Source: Bacteroidales bacterium (GTDB taxonomy: Bacteria; Bacteroidota; Bacteroidia; Bacteroidales; UBA12077). Taken from it: 5,198 nucleotides of DNA. Location: assembly GCA_030635365.1 (NCBI GenBank), contig DAOVYZ010000286.1:1-5198 (forward strand). The letters are read 5' to 3'. The stretch's first letter is position 1. Every line of letters begins with the position of its first letter. The notes beneath the pieces are model-generated. The model did no database searches and had not been told where the DNA came from. It saw nothing but the letters and a program-made list of their open reading frames with translations. The position numbers and the translations under genes are program-made. Positions 1-5,198 of the stretch are shown piece by piece.

Positions 1-1011
1 GGATTGGATGCTACAAATGTATATGAAATTCAAGTTCATTGGGCTGGTATAAAATTACCTGAGCTGAAAAATGAGCTAAAACAGTTTGCTGGTATCAAAA
101 ATGTATGTACTAGCAGTTTTAAAGCCGGAGAAGATGGATGGAATCAAAGTGCATATTGGAAAGGAATGGCCGATGAGCAGCAAATAAACATGTTTGTGCA
201 TGCAGTTGATAAAGATTATGTTGAGACTTTCGGAATCAAATTCTTAGAAAAAATAGATGATTTTGAAAAACGTTCGTTTGCTGAAACAGAATATTACATT
301 ATTAATAAATCTGCAAAAGAGTATATTGGTTGGAAACAAGCAATAAACAAGCCTTTTGGTATTAATTATGATTCCTTTGGAGAAATAGCCGGAGTGGTCG
401 ATGATTTTAAATTCCGGTCGCTTCATCATGAGGTGGGGCCAACTGCTCTAATAATTAGCGGGACTCCAATACCCGACAGGATGCATGTGAATATTAAATC
501 TGGTTATAAAAACCGTGCATTTATGTATATAAAGCAGAAATGGAAAGAATTTGCCCCTGATAACGCTCCTTTATTAATATCGAGTGTTAAGCAAGATTTT
601 GAGAATTTATATAAAACCGAAAGTAAAACTCGAATTATCGTTATATTATTTACAATAATAGCTGTTTTAATATCAATGCTCGGATTGTTAGGATTGACTA
701 CTTACATTACACTTCAGAGAACCAAAGAAATAGGTATTAGAAAGGTTATGGGAGCTAACAATAAGAAAATTATAACGATGCTGATAGTTGAATTTGTTAG
801 ATGGGTATTTATTGCATTTTTAATTGCAGCGCCATTGGCGTATTTATATTTGAATAACTGGTTACAAGATTTTGCGTATCATATTAATATTAAAGCAGGG
901 ATTTTTATTGTAGCAGCCTTATTTACTTTCTTCATTGCATTTATTAGTGTTTTTGTACAGGCTTATAAAACGGCATCCCAAAACCCGGTAAATAGTTTGC
1001 GTTACGAATAA
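1..1011 (+). CDS. FtsX/MacB-type ABC transporter permease, C-terminal part (5' end outside window)
   Basis: This is an integral inner-membrane subunit that would work with a separate ATPase, as in MacB- or LolCDE-like mechanotransmission or export systems; the substrate is unknown. The frame is open at the left edge, so the real start lies upstream. The first ~600 bases encode a soluble, periplasmic MacB-core-like domain. Three hydrophobic segments follow at about 630-705, 769-870 and 898-960. Between the first two lies the family hallmark EIGIRKVMGA (727-756), the loop that couples to the ATPase. The protein ends in NPVNSLRYE, a tail typical of Bacteroidota FtsX-like permeases. These proteins are usually near 800 residues with an N-terminal membrane segment and a second periplasmic domain, so roughly the last 40% is visible here. 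It ends in TAA, and no same-strand gene follows closely. Family assignment is firm; substrate and partners cannot be told. Confidence 0.93.
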   Translation, partial: GLDATNVYEIQVHWAGIKLPELKNELKQFAGIKNVCTSSFKAGEDGWNQSAYWKGMADEQQINMFVHAVDKDYVETFGIKFLEKIDDFEKRSFAETEYYIINKSAKEYIGWKQAINKPFGINYDSFGEIAGVVDDFKFRSLHHEVGPTALIISGTPIPDRMHVNIKSGYKNRAFMYIKQKWKEFAPDNAPLLISSVKQDFENLYKTESKTRIIVILFTIIAVLISMLGLLGLTTYITLQRTKEIGIRKVMGANNKKIITMLIVEFVRWVFIAFLIAAPLAYLYLNNWLQDFAYHINIKAGIFIVAALFTFFIAFISVFVQAYKTASQNPVNSLRYE

Positions 1012-1024
1012 ATTAATACCGATA

Positions 1025-1188
1025 GAGGCTGTCCTAAAAAGTCTTTGTGGGACTTTGTGTTTCCTTCGAGTAACTTTGTGGTATAATTACAAAATGCTGT
1101 TACACAGAGTTTCACAAAGAAGACCCAAAGTTTCGCAAAGTAGAAAAAACTACAATTCTTTATTTTTTTTAACTTTTTGGACAACATC
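1025..1188. repeat. MITE-like imperfect inverted-repeat element with phased CTTTGTG heptads
   Basis: The ends form imperfect terminal inverted repeats: GAGGCTGTCCTAAAAAGT on the left, and at 1171-1188 a segment whose reverse complement is GATGTTGTCCAAAAAGTT. Inside, four heptads of CTTTGTG type start at 1043, 1053, 1064 (degenerate) and 1074. Four complementary heptads start at 1103, 1113, 1124 and 1134. Both arms have 10/11/10 spacing, and all four pairs are centred on 1091.5 with no indels. A transcript could fold into a long imperfect hairpin. The right arm carries ~30 extra AT-rich bases (1141-1170) before its terminal repeat. The left terminus resembles ends of some insertion sequences (IS1182/IS4-like, from memory). 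A 7-bp direct repeat TAAATTA flanks the region at 1009-1015 and 1191-1197, but it does not abut the terminal repeats and may be chance. No transposase lies inside. The T-rich end (1161-1170) could help terminate transcription from the permease gene. Confidence 0.6.
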
Positions 1189-1194
1189 TTTAAA

Positions 1195-1278
1195 TTACTT
1201 ATGTAAAAGTAATTACAATTAATATATTTACCTTTGCATAAGTAATAAAATGCATATAATTTACTTTTGTATAAGTAA
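1195..1278. promoter_or_regulatory. Array of three 18-bp dyads, TTACTT-N6-AAGTAA, at exact 33-bp spacing (putative operator array)
   Basis: The dyads lie at 1195-1212 (TTACTT ATGTAA AAGTAA), 1228-1245 (TTACCT TTGCAT AAGTAA, one arm mismatch) and 1261-1278 (TTACTT TTGTAT AAGTAA). Start-to-start distance is 33 bp both times, leaving two 15-bp spacers with no shared sequence. The asymmetric centres show that the first copy is inverted relative to the other two. A spacing of 33 bp is about three helical turns, so bound dimers would sit on nearly the same DNA face. The second and third copies each include a perfect Bacteroidota -7 box. The array ends 32 bp before the AAA ATPase start codon. The arrangement is what a repressor or autoregulator binding as cooperating dimers would use. 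The binding protein is unknown; the downstream AAA protein or an unlinked regulator are both possible. The pattern is seen directly; the function is inferred. Confidence 0.6.
1262..1270 (+). promoter_or_regulatory. Putative -7 box (TACTTTTGT) of the AAA ATPase gene promoter
   Basis: TACTTTTGT matches the Bacteroidota primary-sigma -7 consensus TAnnTTTGY exactly and lies inside the third dyad. Transcription would start near 1275, giving a leader of roughly 35 nt to the ATG at 1311. A second perfect match, TACCTTTGC at 1229-1237, sits inside the middle dyad and could be an alternative promoter. A weaker TATATTTAC occurs at 1284-1292. No -33 TTG at the ideal ~19-bp distance is evident upstream of either perfect box, so the choice between them is uncertain. 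Confidence 0.45.
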
Positions 1279-1310
1279 GTTTGTATATTTACACGAAATA
1301 TACGGCAAAA

Positions 1311-2498
1311 ATGGAAAAATTAATTAGTTTATCGAAAAAGAAAATTGAAAGAACATCCTTAGTATTTCAGCGATATTTAATTTCTAAAATAAATACATCG
1401 CAAAGACTTATAGGGATTAGAGGAGTCAGGGGAGTTGGTAAAACCACTTTACTTTTACAAATATTAAAATCCTTACCTGCAAACAAATCTTTATATATAA
1501 GTTTAGACGATTTTTATTTTTTGACAAATTCTCTTATTTCTTTAGCTGAACAGTTTGCTTTAAAAGGCGGGAAATATTTGTACATAGACGAAGTGCATAA
1601 ATACAATAATTGGTCACAAGAACTAAAAAATATATACGATTCTTATCCCGAATTAAATATAATTTTTACATCATCCTCGGCATTAGAAATAAACAAAGGT
1701 AAATACGATTTAAGCCGTCGTGCTATTATCTTCGATTTGCCGGGCTTATCTTTCCGCGAATTTTTGGAATTAAAATACGGTATAAATATTAAGTCTGTTA
1801 ATTTAAATGACATTCTTTTTAATTCTGACAAGCATATTACTAAAATTCTACAAAAGATTAAACCTTTTGAATATTTTGCTGAATATTTACGCATAGGATA
1901 TTACCCGTATTTTAAAGAAGACGAAGAATATTATCATCAACGACTCGAAGCTACTATAAAATTAGTTGTAGAAACAGATTTGCCGGCAATCTATAAAATT
2001 GATTATTCATCTGTATCAAAATTAAAAAAACTCATAATGTTAATTGGAGGTATATCGCCATATATACCAAACGTATCAAAATTATCGGAACAAGTTGGGG
2101 CGACTCGGGACAGTCTTTTAAAATTTTTACATTTATTACACAATGCACACATACTTCGTTGGTTAAGTTCAGACACAACAGGTATAAACTTTATGAACAA
2201 ACCGGACAAGTTATATATTGAAAATACAAATATTGCATATTCGCTAACACAAAACAATATTGATACAGGAACATTACGAGAAACTTTTTTCTTAAATCAA
2301 TTGTCGGTAAAACATATTGTTTCTTACCCCAAAAAAACAGATTTTTTAATTGATAATAAATACACTTTTGAAATAGGTGGCGAGAATAAAAGTAAAAAAC
2401 AAATATCAGGCATTAAAAATGCTTTTATTGTAAAAGATAATATTGAATATGGCTTTGATAATATTATACCGCTGTGGCTGTTTGGTTTTCTGTATTAG
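1311..2498 (+). CDS. AAA-family ATPase with C-terminal DUF4143-like (PD-(D/E)XK-related) domain
   Basis: A cytoplasmic ATP-binding protein of 395 residues, typical length for the AAA_14/DUF4143 family common in Bacteroidota; its cellular role is not established. Walker A is GVRGVGKT (residues 38-45), Walker B is YLYIDE (89-94), a sensor-1-like FTSSS lies at 119-123, and the DLSRR (133-137) and LPGLSFREFL (143-152) signatures of the family follow. A helical, probably winged-helix section spans about 230-290. The C-terminal domain has E324 (LRETFF), D344 (KKTDFLID) and E354 (TFEIGG), the positions of a PD-(D/E)XK fold. The expected ExK is EIG here, though lysines follow at 360, 362 and 363. The ATG at 1311 is preferred over a TTG at 1281, because family proteins begin at about this point and the TTG lies only ~6 bases after the predicted transcription start. 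The gene stands alone, behind a dyad array that suggests autoregulation, and converges on the vWA gene. No obvious toxin, antitoxin or transposition partner is adjacent. Confidence 0.92.
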   Translation: MEKLISLSKKKIERTSLVFQRYLISKINTSQRLIGIRGVRGVGKTTLLLQILKSLPANKSLYISLDDFYFLTNSLISLAEQFALKGGKYLYIDEVHKYNNWSQELKNIYDSYPELNIIFTSSSALEINKGKYDLSRRAIIFDLPGLSFREFLELKYGINIKSVNLNDILFNSDKHITKILQKIKPFEYFAEYLRIGYYPYFKEDEEYYHQRLEATIKLVVETDLPAIYKIDYSSVSKLKKLIMLIGGISPYIPNVSKLSEQVGATRDSLLKFLHLLHNAHILRWLSSDTTGINFMNKPDKLYIENTNIAYSLTQNNIDTGTLRETFFLNQLSVKHIVSYPKKTDFLIDNKYTFEIGGENKSKKQISGIKNAFIVKDNIEYGFDNIIPLWLFGFLY

Positions 2499-2559
2499 CT
2501 GTTTATATATAGTGAGGGCTTTGCTTAAATCGAAACTCTCACTTTACTTGAAAAACTAA

Positions 2560-2595
2560 AAAGACGCTAAATAATAATATTTTCTTAGCGTCTTT
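2560..2595. terminator. Rho-independent terminator between convergent genes
   Basis: A perfect 11-bp stem, AAAGACGCTAA (2560-2570) with TTAGCGTCTTT (2585-2595), encloses a 14-nt AT-rich loop. Read leftward (end of the vWA gene), the stem is followed by a U-rich run (complement of 2551-2559), so it is best suited to the minus-strand transcript. Read rightward, the next bases are not U-rich. A weak 4-bp hairpin at 2600-2611 followed by six T residues (2612-2617) may serve the AAA transcript instead. Confidence 0.75.
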
Positions 2596-2606
2596 CTGCC
2601 TTAGCG
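2584..2606 (+). repeat. Short run of CTTAGCG-type heptads
   Basis: Three heptads, CTTAGCG (2584), CTTTCTG (2592) and CTTAGCG (2600), follow each other at 8-bp steps; the first forms part of the terminator stem. They resemble the CTTTGTG/CTTTGCG units of the element at 1025-1188, which are spaced 10-11 bp apart instead. From memory, such CTTWGYG runs recur in intergenic DNA of many Bacteroidota. The link between the two loci is an inference. Confidence 0.4.
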
Positions 2607-2624
2607 GTAAGTTTTTTATTGTAC

Positions 2625-3725
2625 TTATTCAAACTTAAAATTCTTTGATTTAGCCTGAGTTTTTATAGCCCTTAACATGGCATCATCAAGAACATTTTCC
2701 TGTGCGGATTCAGTTTGTTGTTTGCTAACATACTCCTGGCGTTTATCATTAAGTTCAATAATTTCCTTTTGAATTTTAGCACGCTCCTTTTTCTTGGTCT
2801 CTATGTATTTAATTTTTTCAGTTTTATTCAAACCTTTCATTTCAGATGGGAGCTCTTCATCCTTAACTTTAGTAATCTCAAAATCTTCCTGTTCCGATGC
2901 ATCAACTAAATCCCATGACTCGTTTTTATAAACATGAGAAGCTTTGGAAACTGACCTTTGAACGGCATTAACTTTGCTTATACTTCCGGCATTAGCATCC
3001 TGTTTGGTTTGGTTCATCTTCTTTTCTTTGCCTAATCTTCCATAAGATACATAAGTTTTATTTAATTTAGTATTTAACTTCGCAATACGATCGTCATAAG
3101 GAGAAGCAATATAAACAGTTTTACAATCCTGGTTTATACTCATGTATTCTCCGCCTGTAATTTCTGCACCTTTTCTCCAGCTTGTTCTAATACCTTCGTT
3201 AAAATCACCACAAAATATTGTATTTACCACAATATCTTTATTTTTTGCACGATAACATGCATCGCGAAAGTCAACCGATCCTTGTGTAAAAGGCTCATTT
3301 CCTGCAATGAAAATAAGTTTTAAATCGTCATCAGAATTAAACCAATCCAACTGATCAAGAGATGTGTTAATCACTTGTCCACAGAATTCGCTACCACCAT
3401 TAGTCCTTAATTCGAATAATTTTTGCGATACAAGATCAAGATCATTAGTTAACAAAATTACTTGTCTTATATAACCTTCGTGCGAACTTAGCCCATCGTT
3501 ACCATACTCATACAAGGCAATTTGTAATTCAGGCCTTTCGCCTTCACAACCGGCTCTTGAGAGTTCATTAACTATGGTCCATAACTGAGACTTAGCTTGT
3601 TCAATTAAACCATCCATGCTATTACTGGTATCTAATAATAATGCTATTTTAATCGATTTCTTTTCATCATTATTGTCAGCAGAGATATTTAGTCCGGTAA
3701 GAACTAAAAAGGTAATCATTCCCAT
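2625..3725 (-). CDS. Exported von Willebrand factor A (vWA) domain protein with C-terminal coiled coil
   Basis: A protein of 366 residues. The hydrophobic N-terminus (MGMITFLVLTGLNISA, residues 1-16) looks like a signal peptide cleaved near A16, placing the protein in the periplasm or at the surface. The vWA domain spans about 24-205. Its metal-binding MIDAS begins with D32-x-S34-x-S36 (DTSNSM), and T108 in RTNGGSEFCG is the likely MIDAS threonine. Where many vWA domains have DG, this one reads AGNEPF (141-146), so metal binding may be altered. Cysteines at 60, 115, 157 and 172 could form disulfides. Residues 206-298 are low-complexity and polar; about 299-340 is a charged K/E-rich coiled coil. 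The family occurs widely in Bacteroidota, but I know no firm function; binding of protein ligands is the general vWA role. The signal peptide lacks positive residues before its hydrophobic core, while K and R codons occur just upstream of the ATG in frame. The gene stands alone, with a terminator about 30 bp beyond its stop. Confidence 0.88.
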   Translation of the reverse strand: MGMITFLVLTGLNISADNNDEKKSIKIALLLDTSNSMDGLIEQAKSQLWTIVNELSRAGCEGERPELQIALYEYGNDGLSSHEGYIRQVILLTNDLDLVSQKLFELRTNGGSEFCGQVINTSLDQLDWFNSDDDLKLIFIAGNEPFTQGSVDFRDACYRAKNKDIVVNTIFCGDFNEGIRTSWRKGAEITGGEYMSINQDCKTVYIASPYDDRIAKLNTKLNKTYVSYGRLGKEKKMNQTKQDANAGSISKVNAVQRSVSKASHVYKNESWDLVDASEQEDFEITKVKDEELPSEMKGLNKTEKIKYIETKKKERAKIQKEIIELNDKRQEYVSKQQTESAQENVLDDAMLRAIKTQAKSKNFKFE

Positions 3726-3988
3726 TAAAATGAGATTATTATTTCTTGATTTTTAAATTTGTATGTTCTTAATTTTTTTTTTATTGGTTTCTGAAGTAAA
3801 AGTAGGCACAAAAAAAAGGCAAGAAAAGCTACAATTAGCTAACAGGTAGTTTGAGTTAGTGAAATGGGCTTATGAATAAGTTAAGTGGAAAAACAAGTCT
3901 GTAATTACTGATTTTAAAGGCTTTTGGGAGATTGATGATTTTTACTTGTCGAAAAATGTTCGTATTTTTACTTCATATTGATAATAAA
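3726..3988. other. Divergent intergenic region (vWA gene / TPR gene)
   Basis: This 263-bp region must hold both divergent promoters, but no strong one is visible. The nearest -7-like match for the vWA gene is TACTTTTAC on the minus strand (3796-3804), one base off TAnnTTTGY, giving a leader of roughly 65 nt. For the TPR gene, TATTTTTAC (3963-3971) is similarly one base off, but would leave a very short leader. Neither has a well-spaced TTG. A T10 tract lies at 3773-3782 and an A8 tract at 3810-3817. A small perfect dyad, AGCTA-CAAT-TAGCT, lies at 3827-3840. No RNA gene or coding region is supported. Confidence 0.5.
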
Positions 3989-5198
3989 ATGATGGACAGA
4001 AGAATCATATTAATATTAATTATGACATTGACTTGTACTTATACGATAATGAGTCAATCAAAGTTGAGCAGGAGTAAATCAGTTAGTTCAGAATCTTTAC
4101 TTAACGAAGCTGGCCTGTATAAAGAGAAAGATGCTATAAAGGCATATGATTATGTGGAGCAAGCACTTGAGTTAATAATCAAAAATAATGATAAAGAAAG
4201 CGAAGTTCAGGCATATGGTATATTAGGTGATATTAATTTAAACTCCGGGCAGTATGATCTTTCAATTGAAAATTATTTAAAATCTATAAATTTAGCAAAT
4301 GGGATAAATAAGATTGAATTATCATATAACTCAAGAAAGAATATTGGAATTGCATTTAAAGAAAATGGAGAGTACGACAGAGCTTTATACTATCTCAATC
4401 TTTTCCTCAATCAGTTAACAAAAAGAGATGATAAAGATGATATGGTGTTTGTAAAAATGCAAATTGCAGAAGTTTATGAATTGAAAGAAGAATATTCATT
4501 AGCGGAACAAACCTATTTGGGTGTTTTAGAGATTGAAAAAGAAAGGAACAATACTGAAGGAATTATCTTTGTACAAGATAAACTTGCCAATATTAGTTTG
4601 GAGCAAAATAATGCGGCCGGAGCAATCCAATATTATGATGAATCTGAAAAACTTGCCAAAGAAATATCTGATCAACGATCTTTGTCAAATACCCTAAGGC
4701 AAAAAGGAAGAGTTTTTAAACAGCAAAATAAACCGAAGGATGAATTAAAGGTTCGGCAACAATCACTTAATATTAATGAGGAGCTAGAAGATGTTGAAGC
4801 TCAAAATGAGGATTTATTGGAGATTGGGAAGATTTATGTAGAGCAAAAGAAGGAAGATAAAGCCATTCCCTTTTTACAACGTAGTATTAATCTTTCTAAT
4901 CAAACTCAAAATATTACACAAAAAAAAGAAGCATTATACAACTTATCAAAAGCATATGAAAGTTCAGATGTAAATAAAGCCTTAGAAACGTATAAAGAAT
5001 ACCTAAAGGTTAATGATAGTATTAATGGAATACGAGAACAAGAACTTTTATCCCGACTTGAACTTGCTACTTCATTAAATCGTAAGCAGCAACGCATAGA
5101 TTTATTAGAAAAAGATAAAGAATTGAATGATAAAACAATTGAATTACTTGTTCAGGAACAAGAGCTGAAAGATCAGGCAATTAAAACTCAAAAAATAA
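3989..5198 (+). CDS. Exported TPR-repeat protein with coiled-coil tail, probably N-terminal sensor part of a signalling protein (3' end outside window)
   Basis: The frame runs open to the right edge, giving 403 complete codons. The N-terminus MMDRRIILILIMTLTCTYTIMSQ is a signal peptide with an RR n-region and likely cleavage after the SQ at 22-23, so the following part is periplasmic. Residues ~36-340 are about eight tetratricopeptide repeats, for example YGILGDINLNSGQYDLSIEN (76-95) and KNIGIAFKENGEYDRALYYL, which make a protein-binding superhelix. From ~343 on, a Q/E/K/L-rich heptad pattern predicts a coiled coil. In Bacteroidota this TPR plus coiled-coil layout is usually followed by a transmembrane helix and a signalling output: a LytS-type histidine kinase, a SpoIIE-type phosphatase or a LuxR-type helix-turn-helix. 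That output is not in the window, so the type cannot be told. Tandem ATGs lie at 3989 and 3992. An in-frame ATG at 3956 would add 11 residues ahead of a good signal peptide and is less likely. No strong Shine-Dalgarno is seen. Confidence 0.85.
   Translation, partial: MMDRRIILILIMTLTCTYTIMSQSKLSRSKSVSSESLLNEAGLYKEKDAIKAYDYVEQALELIIKNNDKESEVQAYGILGDINLNSGQYDLSIENYLKSINLANGINKIELSYNSRKNIGIAFKENGEYDRALYYLNLFLNQLTKRDDKDDMVFVKMQIAEVYELKEEYSLAEQTYLGVLEIEKERNNTEGIIFVQDKLANISLEQNNAAGAIQYYDESEKLAKEISDQRSLSNTLRQKGRVFKQQNKPKDELKVRQQSLNINEELEDVEAQNEDLLEIGKIYVEQKKEDKAIPFLQRSINLSNQTQNITQKKEALYNLSKAYESSDVNKALETYKEYLKVNDSINGIREQELLSRLELATSLNRKQQRIDLLEKDKELNDKTIELLVQEQELKDQAIKTQKI

Noticed and set aside
1002..1187. 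Minus-strand 61-codon open frame across the repeat element
   Set aside because: It overlaps the permease stop and is made of the inverted-repeat heptads; the composition is explained by the repeat, with no sign of protein selection.
1009..1197. TAAATTA direct repeats at 1009-1015 and 1191-1197 as a target-site duplication
   Set aside because: They do not abut the terminal inverted repeats, the left copy includes the permease stop codon, and a 7-bp AT-only match is likely by chance in such AT-rich DNA.
1195..1278. CRISPR-like array (repeats of 18 bp with 15-bp spacers)
   Set aside because: Repeats and spacers are too short, there are only three units, one is inverted, and they contain -7 boxes; an operator array fits better.
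1281..1310. TTG start for the AAA ATPase at 1281
   Set aside because: It would add ten residues (YIYTKYTAK-like) not expected in the family and would start only ~6 bases after the predicted transcription start; ATG at 1311 fits the conserved N-terminus.
1643..2257. Minus-strand open frames of 83 and 84 codons inside the AAA gene
   Set aside because: They are antisense to a well-conserved coding region and show no recognisable protein features.
3880..3981. 33-codon open stretch (VKWKNKSV...FTSY) before the TPR gene
   Set aside because: It has no start codon after its upstream stop, has no recognisable motif, and is short enough to arise by chance.
3726..3988. Riboswitch or small RNA in the divergent intergenic region
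   Set aside because: Only a 5-bp dyad and homopolymer tracts are visible; no known riboswitch core or strong hairpin with a U-tract.

Overview
The window looks like AT-rich Bacteroidota (Bacteroidetes) chromosomal DNA. The protein set points there: an FtsX/MacB permease ending in the NPVNSLRYE tail, an AAA ATPase with a DUF4143-like C-terminus, a secreted von Willebrand A (vWA) protein, and an exported TPR protein with a coiled-coil tail. The AAA gene is also preceded by TAnnTTTG-type -7 boxes, the form used by the Bacteroidota primary sigma factor, and no strong Shine-Dalgarno sequences are visible. The exact genus cannot be told.

Layout: (1) 1-1011 is the 3' part of an ABC-transporter permease reading rightward; its start lies to the left of the window. 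(2) 1012-1310 is non-coding but highly structured. It holds a ~164-bp MITE-like inverted-repeat element (1025-1188), built from helically phased CTTTGTG-type heptads in mirror symmetry. Next come three 18-bp dyads of the form TTACTT-N6-AAGTAA, spaced exactly 33 bp apart (1195-1278), two of which contain a perfect -7 box. (3) 1311-2498 is a single AAA ATPase gene. (4) 2499-2624 separates convergent genes and holds an 11-bp perfect stem terminator plus a short run of CTTAGCG-type heptads. (5) 2625-3725 (minus) is a secreted vWA protein. (6) 3726-3988 is a divergent intergenic region. (7) 3989 to the right edge is an exported TPR protein, cut off just where a membrane segment and output domain would be expected.

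No operon joins these genes. They are four independent units, and the AAA gene looks like a self-contained, probably self-regulated cassette between two repeat-bearing intergenic regions. The least explained feature is the 33-bp-periodic dyad array in front of the AAA gene: its symmetry, exact period and overlap with the promoter suggest a multi-site operator. The functions of the AAA ATPase and the vWA protein are not known from sequence alone.
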